A DNA stretch of 64,000 bases from Budorcas taxicolor (Eukaryota > Chordata > Mammalia > Artiodactyla > Bovidae), in contig NC_068926.1 of NCBI RefSeq assembly GCF_023091745.1, positions 71,298,001 to 71,362,000 of the forward strand, read 5' to 3'. The translations under genes and the position numbers were made by a program. The notes beneath the pieces were generated by a model that was given only the letters and a program-made list of their open reading frames with translations, did no database searches and was not told the DNA's origin. Below are positions 8,807-19,409 of the stretch, one piece after another (position 1 is the first letter of the stretch; each line of letters begins with the position of its first letter).

Positions 8807-11800
8807 GTGGGCCGGACAAGCAAGCAGGCCCGGGAGCTGGGTGTCCCTGTGGCCCCCGAGTCGGGAGGCCGGTGCAGACAGACTCCCGTCGGAAACCGTG
8901 GCTTTGGCCATCGGTTGTGTATTGTCCGTCGTTCCTTTGCCTAGTGAATACCAACCGTTCTTCACACCCAGGTTAAGGGGGAACAGAGCGGGTAGATAGC
9001 AGTGCCGGGTGCGGCCAGGGTTGGGGCGGGGCGAAGAAGTGGAGGAAAGTGGAGAGACGGCTCTCCATACCACGGCTCGGAGAAAACGGTGACGCGGCCT
9101 CCTGGTTCTCAGCAGCGGCGGCCCCCACGCGTGACTGCCCAGAAGATTGTTCGCCTGTATCTGGCCTCCGCTTTACTCCTTCCTACCTGTGCCCGCCTAG
9201 GTCCCCTCCACTTGGGCAGAATCCCGCGGAGGGAGCAGGGCTGTCACCGGACCTTAGCAGGAGCTCTGGATTCAGAGCCCCTCGGGGCAGGCTGAGTCTG
9301 CCCGCCTTCTGCCTCTGGCGCCCCAGCCCGAGCCACCTCCTGCTCTGGTGCCACCTTGCTCTGCCTTCTCAGTGATCCTTGGGGTGAGGGCCGAGCACAG
9401 AGGCTGTTTCTGGAGGGAGAATAGATCGTGGTGACCCTGCCCACAAGGGAGGAGCAGAAAGGCCCGCAGGTAGTCTTGTGACCAGGCTGGGGTCCTGCAA
9501 CCAGGCTGGAGCCTTGCTCCGCTAAAGCCTCCGGCTTCACACTCACTACTTGGCGTCCCCTCCACACGGGCCTGAGCTGGTAGTGGTGGTGGAAGGCCTG
9601 CAGTATGCAGAAGTGAGCCAGACCGGGGGGCCCTGGTGGGGAAGGAGTCTGGAAGGTTTGGCACAGGAAGGGAAGAGGAGCGACCTGCAGGGGGCTGAGT
9701 GGCTAAGCAGGTCAGGCATGGGTGGTGCGAGTGAGGTTTGCTCAGATCTGGGAACAGGTGTGTGGACAGGTCACCCAGTTAGCACAGAGAGGTGGGGCTC
9801 TGCAGGGGACAAGCTTAGAGCCCAGGGAGGGGGCTGGAGGGCCTGATGCAGGGATGGAGTTGACCAGGGCTGGGGGTTTGCGGCTGCAGAAACCCACCCT
9901 CCCGTCACTCTGCCCAAGCCCAAGTTGAGATGCTCCTTAGCCCAGGTCCAGAGCAGGTGGACACGGGAACAGGAACCTCTGGTGGGCTCAGGGGATGTCA
10001 CCCCCTGACCAGCGGAGTGGCCTTCTCTTTCCTGACGCCCCACCAGGACAGGGACCCCAGAAAGTTGGTGGCTGGTTGTTGGGGTGGGAGTGGACAGAGA
10101 TCTTAGAGGCCTCACAGTTCTCCCCACCTGCCTCACCGGTCACTCCACAGGCCAGAACCACAGCGATGACTTTGTCCAGGTGAACCCCCTGAGGAAGGTG
10201 CCAGCCCTGAAGGATGGGGACTTCACCTTGGCTGAGAGGTAAAGGGCCCCTGGGCCGCACCTGTCGGCCATCTGTGTGTCCACCGTTGATGGCTTGGCTC
10301 ATGGCTTGCGTATCCCAAGTCCCTGTTCCGGCCCAAGGGGTGGAGAGTGGCTTGAAGTGGGCAGAGGTGCCCAGGGCTGGAGGGGTGCCTGGTCTCTCCT
10401 GGCACTGCCTGAGCTCCGGAGACTGGGGGGATGGTACTGGAGTCCTCTGAAGCCCCACGACACTTTGTTTTCCCCTCGGTGCCGGAGATGCTAGATGGCC
10501 CAGTGTAGACCTGTATGGCCCTGGCTGTCACCTGACCCCTCTGGGCCTCGGATTCCTGCTTGTGTACCAGAACCAGGAAGACGCTGAGATGCTCCACCCA
10601 CAGGATCTAGGGAAAGACGTGTGAGGTCAGGGCCAGGCCTCACCCAGGGCCTGGTCCCTGTGGAACGGCTGATGAGTGACTGGGGCATGTCCTCTGCACC
10701 CCCCTTGTCCCCCAGTGTGGCCATCCTGCTGTATCTGGCCCGCAAGTACGAGGCCCCTGACCACTGGTACCCCCAAGACCTGCAGGCCCGAGCCCGCGTG
10801 GATGAGTACCTGTCGTGGCAGCACACGGCCCTCCGGATGAGCTGCACCCGGGCCATGTGGCAGAAGGTGAGCTCTGGGGCAGGGAGCCCTCCAGGATGAT
10901 CAAGGGGCCAGGCTCTCTGTCGAAGCTGAGAACACTAAATCCTAGAATGCCAGAGAGGCTCCAGGGCAACGGACTTGTTTCCCAGAGAGGAAACTGAGGC
11001 ACAGAGCCTGGGAACGACTCCCCCAAGGTGTCTTATCAAAAACACATTCATTTGTTGAGTTGTTTTCAGCTCCGCTAGATCTTCCTTGCTGGGAGCAGGC
11101 TCGGGGGCACGGGCTCCAGGACTCGCAGCTCGCAGGCTGAATGGCCCCGAGGCACATGGAGTCTTCCGGGACTGGGGATGGAAGCCGTGTCCTCTCCTGC
11201 ACTGGCAGGTGGATACTAAACCAGGGCTTTCCTGAGCCACCAGGAAAGCCCTCCCTCCTCAGGTCTTGATTCCCGAGTTGCTGGAAATGAACCCTCTGCT
11301 TTCCTGTACATGTCACACTGCCTAGGAATGTTGCCTCTTGTGGGGGAAAAGCATCAAGCCCTCGCTTTGCCACACACGTACTTTTCAGATGGAGAGATGC
11401 TAAGTGACAAACCTCGAAGTAGGAAGAAACGAGATATTCACTAAATGTTGATCTAATTTCTGGGTATGCAAAGATTGATAAGCCTAATAACAGTGAGAGA
11501 CTTGGAGAAAAGACTCATCAATTTTATGTGGTGAAATCTGTAGAAGAAGGGGGAAAAAAAAGGGAGAATTAAAGCCAGCAAAAAAAAAAAAAACTGGGGA
11601 AAATCTTGGCAAAGATGTGTTAGAAAGAAGTAACATTCTTGATACTTAAGATGTTCTTAGAAGCCCATCAGACAAAGACAGGAGAAAAACGGGCAGAGGA
11701 AACCAGCAGAGATGTAGCTGAAGGACAGAGAGAAAGGGGCAGTAAGTGGATGAAAACATTTAACTTCAGTAAAAACCAAGCAAATGCGCATTAAAGGAGC

Positions 11801-13503
11801 ATGCAGATACCATTTTTGCTTATCAAATGTGCAGAGGCCTTTGCCATGAGCCCTGAGCCGTGATCAGCGCCCAGTACCCAGCGGTCATCCTGTGTGTGTG
11901 AGGGGCTGAGCACTGCGCCTGGGCCCTCAGCAGCGCACTGAGAGCTTGCAGTCCTAGCACCGCGCCGCCAGGGAGTTCCATCTTGGCCCAAAGAAAGTTT
12001 CCATAGCTTCAAAAGCCATGGGCTTCTGTGGTGGCTCAGTGGTAAAAAATCTGCCGACCAGTGCAGGAGACTCGGGTTCAATCCCTGGGTCGGGAAGATC
12101 CCCTGGAGGAGGAGAAGGGAACCCACTCTTACAATCTTGCCTGGGAAATCCCATGGACAGAGGAACCTGGCCGCTGCCTACAGCCCATGGGGTCATAAAA
12201 GACTTGGACACGACTTAGGGACTCAACAATGACAATAAAAGCTGTGGTCGGGGAGGCAGCCTGGTGCATTTGAGGGCCGAATGGAGAGAAACTGAGGAGA
12301 GTGAGTGTAGATCTTTGCTACTGAGTGTGGTCCATGGGCCGCGAGCAAGACGGTCATCTGGGAGCTTGGCAGTGCAGAGGCTGACCCCAGCCAGGTGCAC
12401 TGATTAGGAGCATACACTTGAAGCACATCCTAGAGGGATCTGCAGGCCCATTCCCACAGACTCCCATCTGAGAGGCCTGGGGTGGGGTCGGGGGTGGTGG
12501 GAGCGTGGGAGAGGATGGCTGCTGCTGTGTGTTGAGACCTTTGCGGGGCGGGGGCAGTAGCGAGTCATGGCAGGCTTTATGCAGGAAGAAGCTACAGGCA
12601 GACTGGGATTGCAGAGGGATCCCCTGGCTGCCTGGTGTGAGGACCCAGGGAGAGGCGGAGGCTGGCCACGCGTGAGTCAGCGATGAGGCCTGGGCTGGTG
12701 GTGGCCGTGGGTGGGAAGGGGTGACGGGAGTGAGGAGAAATGCGCAGGATGGCTGGCCAACAGGATGAGAGCCGGAACCAGGCCGGGCCCTAGGCAGACG
12801 CTGAGCCCTCTCTCTGCCTGCCAGATGATGTTCCCTGTGTTCCTGGGCCAACGGGTGCCCCCTGAGACACTGGCAAACACTCTGGCCGAGCTGGACCGGT
12901 GCCTGCAGCTGCTTGAGGACAAGTTCCTGAAGGACCAGGACTTCCTGGCCGGGCCCCACATGTCAGTGGCGGACTTGGTGGCCATCACAGAGCTGATGCA
13001 TGTGAGTGCTGTGGGGCAGGGGGGCTGCTGAGCAGCAGGGTATCCTGGGAGGGAGCCCGTGCACCAGCTCACATTGCTCTTTCTGGCTGGGGGTAGAGGG
13101 GGGCCCTGGGTGGGTCACGTCCCCTCTGAGCCTCAGGGTCCTCATCTGTAAAAAGGGGCCTAAAACCCCACCCTACAGGGATATTGAGCAGTTTCCTGGT
13201 GTTTCCTCTAGTGGCAGAGGCGGGGAAATCCACCCAGGGGATCCCTAGGCCAGGGGCGGCCTTCTGCTTCCCTGGGCACCTCCGCCCTCCAGTCAGCTCC
13301 CTCTCCTGCAGCCCGTCAGTGCCGGCTGTGACATCTTCAAAAGCCGGCCTAAGCTGGCCGCGTGGCGCCAGCGCGTGGAAGCTGCGGTGGGGGAGGACCT
13401 CTTCCGAGAGGCCCACGCGGTCCTCATGAAGGCCAAGGACCTGCCTCCAGCAGACACTGCCGTGAAGGAGAGGCTGAAGCCCCTAGCGCAACTGTTGTTG
13501 TAG
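8695..13503 (+). CDS. GSTT3: Theta-class glutathione S-transferase, GSTT1 paralogue (GSTT3-like), complete
   Basis: Complete five-exon theta GST of 239 aa: 8695-8806, 10151-10238, 10716-10866, 12825-13001, 13312-13503. Exon phases are the same as in GSTT1 upstream, so the two are a tandem duplication. The N-terminus MGLELYLDLLSQPCR carries catalytic Ser11 of the theta class. Glu66-Ser67, Arg107 and Trp115 are all present, so the enzyme looks functional: cytosolic glutathione conjugation to electrophiles. The start is chosen because it is the family start and sits in a good context (cgccATGg). It is clearly nearer to GSTT1 than to GSTT2 or GSTT4. The tail ends LKPLAQLLL, differing from the GSTT1 tail, with Leu at residue 234. 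Rodents have a GSTT3; the symbol here is inferred from similarity and neighbourhood, so GSTT1-like is the safer reading. Confidence 0.92.
8807..10150 (+). other. GSTT3: GSTT3 intron 1
   Basis: GC-rich, no interspersed repeat recognised, no additional exon. Confidence 0.5.
10151..10238 (+). CDS. GSTT3: GSTT3 exon 2
   Basis: 88 nt between ctccacag and gtaaag. Encodes GQNHSDDFVQVNPLRKVPAL and the following G-site residues to Glu66; the same length and phases as GSTT1 exon 2. Confidence 0.93.
10716..10866 (+). CDS. GSTT3: GSTT3 exon 3
   Basis: 151 nt between cccccag and gtgagc. Completes Ser67 and encodes residues 68-117, with Arg107 and Trp115 retained. Confidence 0.93.
11570..11845 (+). mobile_element. 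Old L1 ORF2 3' fragment in GSTT3 intron 3
   Basis: Degenerate L1 text (AGCCCATCAGACAAAGACAG, AGCAAATGCGCATTAAAGG, GATACCATTTTTGCTTATC). The A-runs at 11549-11560 and 11580-11593 lie just before it. The rest of intron 3 outside this and the SINE is unique; a MIR-like piece lies near 10930-11030. Confidence 0.5.
12010..12225 (+). mobile_element. Bov-tA SINE
   Basis: Direct copy: GGCTTCTGTGGTGGCTCAG head, GGGAAGATCCCCTGGAGG body and CTTGGACACGACTTAGGGAC end. Confidence 0.9.
12825..13001 (+). CDS. GSTT3: GSTT3 exon 4
   Basis: 177 nt, phase 0 to 0, between ctgccag and gtgagt. Encodes residues 118-176, beginning MMFPVFLGQ and ending ITELMH. Confidence 0.93.
13090..13195 (+). mobile_element. MIR-like SINE in GSTT3 intron 4
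   Basis: GGGTCACGTCCCCTCTGAGC then CCTCATCTGTAAAAAGGGG, the MIR core and 3' arrangement. Confidence 0.6.
13312..13503 (+). CDS. GSTT3: GSTT3 exon 5, terminal coding exon
   Basis: Begins after a tcctgcag acceptor and ends at TAG. Encodes residues 177-239 (PVSAGCDIF... to LLL), one residue shorter than GSTT1. Confidence 0.92.
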   Translation, partial: PVSAGCDIFKSRPKLAAWRQRVEAAVGEDLFREAHAVLMKAKDLPPADTAVKERLKPLAQLLL

Positions 13504-13703
13504 TGAGTCCCGGTGAGCCTGCCACGGCACTCTAAGAAATGGCGCTCCCTCCCCTCAGCTGGGGGCCAAAACACGGCTCCCGCTCAGAGTCCGGGCCACA
13601 GTGCTCTCCACTCGCCAGCCCTGCATGCCTTCCTCTGTCCGTCCGCTAACTTCACCCTTACCCCTTGCACGCTGACTTCCATGTGAACTCTGGAAAGAGC
13701 TCC

Positions 13704-13709
13704 AGTAAA
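13704..13709 (+). promoter_or_regulatory. GSTT3: Possible GSTT3 polyadenylation signal (AGTAAA variant)
   Basis: AGTAAA, a known weaker variant hexamer, 200 nt past the stop, at about the same distance as the GSTT1 signal. No AATAAA was seen nearer. Confidence 0.4.
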
Positions 13710-14389
13710 CACAAAAGTGACCCTGGCCCTCTCTTGTTTGAAAAATTTCCCTGGTTTCTGCCCTGAGGCTAAAGGACAAAGGGTGAGTGCTTTAATATGC
13801 CCACTTCCATAAAGTTTTAGGTATGTAGTTGGAATCGTTCATATACACCCACGTAAGTTCAACGACCTTTGCTATTTACAATTCTAACAGCTTTCCAACG
13901 CTGATGAAAGTACCACGTTTGGCCACATCAACAGACATCCACATGCTCAATAACAGCTTTTGTTTCACCTCTAAAAAATACAGGGTCCCGTAAACATTGC
14001 TGGTAATTCGACCGGGGCTTTGGCTGGCTATCACCACCCCCTGGTGGGCGATCCTTCACCGTGAGGCAAGGTTGCCACAGGCACAAGAAGCCACAAGGGT
14101 GTTTTTGTCCGTGGGTACCAGGCAGGGATGCAGTGAACCCGAGGGTCTCTGCCCAGCCCCACTCGAGCCCCCAGGCTTCACCTGGTCTGATCAAAAGAAG
14201 AGCGTTTTAGCACGTCGAACGGGAGTTGCCCGACGCAGAGACAGCTCATTCAAAAAAATTTTAATACTCCGTGACGAGGTAGCATTGTTAGCGTGGAGCC
14301 TGGGGATAGCCCCTCCGGGTGTGTGTATTTGGGCGTGTTCAGACCTCCACCTAAATATTAGCCAAAGCGCTGGAAAGCCACAGGGGACA
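13710..14389 (+). other. GSTT3-DDT intergenic
   Basis: About 680 bp of unique sequence between the GSTT3 3' end and the DDT CpG island; no gene, no clear repeat. Confidence 0.5.
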
Positions 14390-14734
14390 GGAAACCGCGG
14401 CCAGCAGGGCCGGAGCGGGGCGCGGGCGGGGCCTGGTGTGTGGGCGGGGCTCGGCACGGCCAATACCTCGTTGGGGGCGGGGTCACAAGGAGGGGGCCGG
14501 GCTACCACACTTCCGGAAATCAGCGCCAGCCCTGGCGGCGGCTCTCTGCGGAGACCCGGGGGGATGCAGCCCAGACAGCCAATCAGGGGGCGCTGAGTTT
14601 CTGTCCAGCCAATGAGGAGAGCAGGTTTCCGTGGCGCCCCGCCCCCGCTCCCCGTCGCCCGACCCTCAAGAACACAGACCCGGACCCCGCGCCTCGTTTC
14701 TCCCCGGCGACCGTTCGCACCCTTCCCGCTGGAC
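14390..14734 (+). promoter_or_regulatory. DDT: DDT CpG-island promoter
   Basis: Dense CpG region with GGGCGGGG GC boxes (about 14425-14480) and three CCAAT boxes in the same orientation at 14460-14464, 14579-14583 and 14609-14613, ending at the DDT start codon. TATA-less housekeeping layout. The island continues through exon 1 into intron 1 to about 15060. Confidence 0.7.
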
Positions 14735-14842
14735 ATGCCGTTCGTAGAGCTGGACACGAGCTTGCCCGCCGGCCGCGTGCCCGCGGGGCTGGAGAAGCGG
14801 CTCTGCGCGGCCACTGCCGCCATCCTGAGCAAGCCTGAGGAC
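14735..14842 (+). CDS. DDT: DDT exon 1
   Basis: 36 codons from ATG to a gtgagc donor, phase 0. Encodes the N-terminal strand with catalytic Pro and the first helix to KPED. Confidence 0.96.
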
Positions 14843-17237
14843 GTGAGCCTGCGCTGGGGAGCACGGGGCGGGGAGGAGGCTGGCGGACCGGGGTCGGGCT
14901 CTATCTGCGACCCCCGCTTCCCCAGCGTGACCCCGACTCTTCCGCGCCCGCCCGCCCGCCCGCCGCCAACTCCGTCCTCCCGCACTCCAGGGCCCTGCGG
15001 CCCCGTCCGCAACACGTGCTCCGTGTCGGCTTGGCCAGCCGTGACCCCGAAGTGACCTCCAAGGACCCCGACCCGTGCCCCCAGCCCTGACCCCCGTGGA
15101 GCTCGCGCGTCTGCACCCCGTGCTCCCTCACCCCGCGCTCCCTCACCCCGCGCTCCCCAGGTCCTCAGCACGATCCCCGCCTAACGCCGCCTTCAGGCTA
15201 AACTCCCGTGTCCCCGCAGCGCGTGAACGTGACGGTGCGGTCCGGCCTGGCCATGGTGCTGAACGGCTCGGCGGAGCCCAGCGCCCAGCTGCTCGTCTCC
15301 TCCATCGGTGTGGTGGGGACGGCCGAGGAGAACCGCGGCCACAGCGCGCGCTTCTTCGAGTTCCTCACCAAGGAGCTGGACCTGGCCGAGGACCGGTGCG
15401 TAGGGGGGGGCAGGGAGAGGACCCTCTTGGGACTGCTGTGCCACTGGGGGCCGGGATCCCACCTCAGGCCCCTCCTGAGTTTGGGGGGAAAATTAATTCC
15501 TCATGCTGGACAAGAAGGATCTGGTGCCGCCTGGGCCCTTGACCCCATGGGCCGGTGGACGGCCCACCTTGAGAGTGGTAGTGGAATTGAATGAATTCCT
15601 GGCTCTGCAGTGGTGCCTGTGACACCTGGGCAAGGTATGGCCTCTTGGACCTCCGTGTTTCCATCTGTGAAATGGGAAGGCTCCCCTTTAACCACTCCTG
15701 GGGGCACTGCATGGGACGACACTACTGTACCTGCCTTGGCACCTGACAGGGCAGAATGTTGCTATCCCGGCAGAACCAAAGCCACTTATCATCTGCCCTC
15801 AGGTTTTTCCATATGTTGGGAAAACAGGAGTAATCTTTTAGAACTTCTCTAAGCTGGACTGGAGGAATTCTGGGTATGTCCTGAGGCTGTGACCTTTGGG
15901 TCCCATGCAGGTGGGGGAATCCAAACAAACCTGGAATTAAACCATGTCTGGTTTGTAACCTTCTCTTCTCTGAATAGAGAGGCATGGATCAAATAGTTCC
16001 CAAGAAGCCCTCGGTGATTGTTTCTCAGTCATTCAGTTGTGTCCAACTCTTTGCGACCCCATGGACTGCAGCATACCAGGTTTCCAGGCCCTTCACCATC
16101 TCCTGGAGCTTGCTCAAACTCATGTCCATTGAGTTGGTGATGCCGTCCAATCATCTAGTCCTCTGTCATCCCCTTCTTCTCCTGCCTTCAATCTTTCCCA
16201 GCATTAGGGTCTTTTCTAATGAGTCGGCTTCTAATAAGAAGGCCGCATGGCTCCCAAACCTGGGATTCCGTGGCAAGGTCATGGTTTCTTCTCGGGTAAA
16301 AAATATTCCCAAGCCGAGTCTATGCCTATGAGGAACTAACTGCATAAGAATCTTGAAAGAACCTTTCAGAATGGAGCCTTTGTTGGCCCAGAAAGAGTGG
16401 GTGAAGAATGGTCACTTCTGGGGGTGCTTAGACCTGGTCCTTAATCTGGGGAGCCATAAGAATTCTAACAATGATAAACAACCTGTAATTTACCACATAC
16501 CAGAGATTTGAAAGGTAATTCACATGCCTGACCCCATTTGATCCTTAGAAGTTTTGTGCCTCTGTCTATAGCCCCCATGTGGACATGCCATCCCATTATG
16601 GGGACATCTCATCCCACAATGGAGATAGCTCCATTATGCCCATTTACAGATGGGACGGGACAACTGAGGTTGTCACATATACCTCCTTGGCCCTAGGTTG
16701 TCCCAAGTATCCTGTTTCTGCACAAGGAACTTCCTGTCACTTCTGGGAGAGGAGCTCATTCACTCACTCCACAGATAATGTGGGGAGGGAGGTGGTTATG
16801 CCTGGACTCCTTGAGCCAGGCTTTGCAAAAACAGGGGCTGGGATACTGCACATGTGTGCTCCTGGGGGCCTGCAGTTTGGGAGAGAGAAGGCTCCCCATG
16901 AACCCACATACAGTGACCACAGAGGCTGCCTGTCTATCCCGGGTGGGTGATGACGGTGTGCAGCCACCATTCCACCCCTGACATGCCCACTGCCCTGTCT
17001 GGGGTTTGTGGAGAGTGTTCATGGGGTGAGACAGGCTTGCAAAATGCCTGGTGGGGCTAAGGCAGGCTCCTTGGAGCCCACAGTGGGTATGTCTGGCTGG
17101 GGGATGTTAGAATGTAAGGCGTTAGCCAAGGAGCTGATGACATCTTTCTCTCCATCTCCTGAAGGATAATGATCCGCTTTTTCCCCTTGGAGCGCTGGCA
17201 GATTGGCAAGAAGGGGACAGTCGCGACCTTTTTATGA
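14735..17237 (+). CDS. DDT: D-dopachrome tautomerase (MIF superfamily), complete
   Basis: DDT (MIF-2) tautomerises and decarboxylates D-dopachrome and acts as a MIF-like cytokine; it forms a homotrimer. Exons 14735-14842, 15220-15395 and 17165-17237 join in phases 0 and 2 to 118 aa, exactly the family length. After Met removal the N-terminus is Pro1 (PFVELDTSLP), the catalytic base of the superfamily. Lys32 and Arg36 (mature numbering), the basic residues of the DDT active site, are kept. The core SSIGVVGTAEENRGHSARFFEFL is typical of DDT and not MIF. There is no signal peptide, as expected for a non-classically secreted protein. The C-terminus reads GTVATFL where human DDT has GTVMTFL, so Met is replaced by Ala. 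The gene is on the same strand as both GSTs and CABIN1. Confidence 0.96.
15112..15162 (+). repeat. Short 16-18-bp tandem repeat in DDT intron 1
   Basis: Nearly three copies of CACCCCGCGCTCCCT between DDT exon 1 and 2. A CCCG microsatellite run (CGCCCGCCCGCC) lies just upstream at about 14945-14966. Confidence 0.7.
15220..15395 (+). CDS. DDT: DDT exon 2
   Basis: 176 nt between ccccgcag and gtgcgt. Starts RVNVTVRSGLAMVL and ends AEDR with the Arg codon split 2/1. Confidence 0.96.
15580..15760 (+). mobile_element. MIR SINE in DDT intron 2
   Basis: GGCTCTGCAGTGG, GACACCTGGGCAAGGTATGG and TTTCCATCTGTGAAATGGG in MIR order. Confidence 0.6.
16010..16235 (-). mobile_element. BovB LINE 3' end fragment
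   Basis: Reverse copy of the last ~220 bp of BovB (CCATCTCCTGGAGCTTGCTC, TTTCCCAGCATTAGGGTC). Rest of DDT intron 2 (16236-17164) is unique apart from a weak MIR-like patch near 16470-16690. Confidence 0.85.
17165..17237 (+). CDS. DDT: DDT exon 3, terminal coding exon
   Basis: Follows a tcctgaag acceptor; encodes IMIRFFPLERWQIGKKG then TVATFL and TGA. Confidence 0.96.
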
Positions 17238-17363
17238 TTGGCGTGTAGGGCATCCAGGGCCTCTGAGCTGACAGCCCTTCCAGAGAGGCCTTCTGGCAGT
17301 GAGGGCCTGGTGGACACCAGCTTCTGGCATCTCCGTGTGGTTCTCCTCCCCATCCTCACAACA

Positions 17364-17369
17364 AATAAA
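17364..17369 (+). promoter_or_regulatory. DDT: DDT polyadenylation signal
   Basis: AATAAA 127 nt after the DDT stop codon, the only canonical hexamer close downstream. Confidence 0.75.
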
Positions 17370-18130
17370 TTAAGAGAGCTTTGTCTCAAACCTGACTTCT
17401 CTACTTCCCTTTGCCACTGCCTTCCCCCACCCACACCCCCTGGCATTCTGGGTCACTCTGGACAGCAGGTTGGTTTATGAGGTGGGGACCTTAAGGGAAC
17501 CTGGGAGGTGGGACGTTCCTGTCCTCAGGGGCTGTGTTTCATGTCTTATATTTGGCTGCTGGAATCAGGGTGGAGGGCTTCTTGGAGTCGCTCCTCTTCG
17601 TGCCCCTGTTCAGGCTGGTGGGGAGCGGCAGGCAACTGGTCCAGCCTAGGCCTTCCTGCAGACTGCTGACCCGACATTCCTGTCCTCAGCCTGGGCTTCA
17701 GGGCCCTTCCCTGGGCATTGCCAGACTCCCATCGTCTCTTGTGAGTCTTGCTGAGAATTCTCTGTAGCTGTGTACCTTGTAAGATCCACATGCCAAATGG
17801 CAAACCCAGAAATGCAGCCTCTGCTTCTGGAAATGGAATGAATAGAATCTTGTTACTGCCCCGGCCCCTGCCGCCAATCTAAAGCCATATCATGCTTTTG
17901 CGTTGCAGAGGACGCGGGGGTGGGGTGGGGGTGGGGGATGGAGGTGTGGCATGGAAGTCTCCTTTTCAGCTTTCTTCCAGATGCAGAGTTTACATCTCTG
18001 GGCGATACTTTCCCTGCCCCCTTAAAGCTTTGATCATTCTTGTGCACCAATGAATACCAAACTGATTTGCAGTCTGCCTGGTTAATAAGTTTCCTAAGGA
18101 ATGTGCCTGAGCCTGAGTGTTTACCTGGCC
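17370..18130 (+). other. DDT-CABIN1 intergenic, first part
   Basis: Unique sequence with a GGGGTGGGGTGGGGG run near 17915-17936; no gene seen. Confidence 0.5.
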
Positions 18131-18132
18131 AC

Positions 18133-18575
18133 CGCTGTTGTTCAGTGGCTCAGCTGCGTCCAGCTCTTCGCGACTGCGGCACGCCAGGCTTTCCTGTCCT
18201 TCACCATCTCCTGGAGCTTGCTCAGATTCATGCCCACTGAGTCAGTGATGCCATCCAACCATCTAGTTCCCTGTCATCTTCTCTTCCTGCCTTCAATCTT
18301 TCCCAGTATCAGGGTCTTTTCTAATGAGTCAGCTCTTCTCACCAGGTGGCCAAAGTACTGGAGCTTCAGTTTCAGCAGCAGTCCTTCCCAGTGAATATTG
18401 AGGGTTGACTTCCTTTAGGATTGACTGGTTTGATCTCCTTGCAGTCCAACGGACTCTCAAGAGTCTTCTTCAGCACAATTCAAAAGCATCAATTCTTCAG
18501 CCCTCAGCCTTCTTTATTATGGTCTAACTCTCACATCCATACTTGACTACTAGAAAAACCACAGCTTTGACCACC
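18133..18575 (-). mobile_element. BovB LINE 3' fragment
   Basis: Reverse BovB, diverged from the copy at 23106 (CATCTCCTGGAGCTTGCTC, GGTGGCCAAAGTACTGGAGC, CTCACATCCATACTTGACTA). Confidence 0.85.
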
Positions 18576-19409
18576 ACTGAGAACTTGTTAAAAGCTACAG
18601 CTTGGAGGTCCTACCCTTGGCTCCCTGTCCCAGTTGTCTCTGCACTCATTCCTTCTGCCAGCATGGATGTCCTGCTTCCCAAAGGGGCTCAGGGAATGTT
18701 TGTGGGTTGGAGGTAAATGAGTGGTTGAAGCGCTCAAGGAGGGATTCAGGCCTAAAACCTTTCCAGGACCACAAGGTAACAGCATCCAATCTGGTCTCAT
18801 CATCAGTCTCATCCCCATCAGTGAGTGAGGTCATCTGTTTGCAGTGAGGACTGGCCCCTTGACCCATTCCGGCATCAGGGCCCCCATTTTGCCCCTTGAT
18901 AACACGGTGCTGCATGAGACTCCTGCATAGCCTGCACTGTTTCTCAGCACAAACTTTTGCTACACAGCTCCCTGCTGCTTGGATCACCCTCCCCATTTTT
19001 ATTCAACTTTCACTTCAGAACATCTTTCATGATACAGCTCAGGGGTGAGAGCTGTATCCAAGGTTGCAAGTTATCTCTGAAACTTTGAAACCATCTGTTT
19101 ATGGTCTGTTTAAACCCTCCCACCACCACCGCCTCCCACCAGGTTATACCCAAAATTAAGGTTGGTGATTAAGTTATTTTTGTACTTCCTGGCATATCAA
19201 TAAAGCTTTATTGTACCTAACTGTCTACGAGTTCTTCACCATGATTTTACTAAAGTCAAAGGGAAAGCCATAACATTTGTACTTTAAATCCTTCTTGCTG
19301 GACTCAGGCCTCTGTGAATGTCAACCAGCGTGAAGCCCCTTCCTAAACCACGGAGCTCCCAAGACCGTTGCCCCCTAAGTCCCAGGCCCCGCGTCGGAAA
19401 CCCTTCAGA
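18576..19409 (+). other. DDT-CABIN1 intergenic, second part
   Basis: Unique sequence of moderate GC. An isolated AATAAA occurs near 19199, but no transcript can be supported from sequence. Confidence 0.4.

Noticed and set aside
14191..15171. 326-codon minus-strand open frame over the DDT promoter
   Set aside because: CpG islands have few stop codons on either strand. The peptide is low-complexity Gly/Arg/Ala and unrelated to any family I know, and the plus strand holds DDT exon 1.
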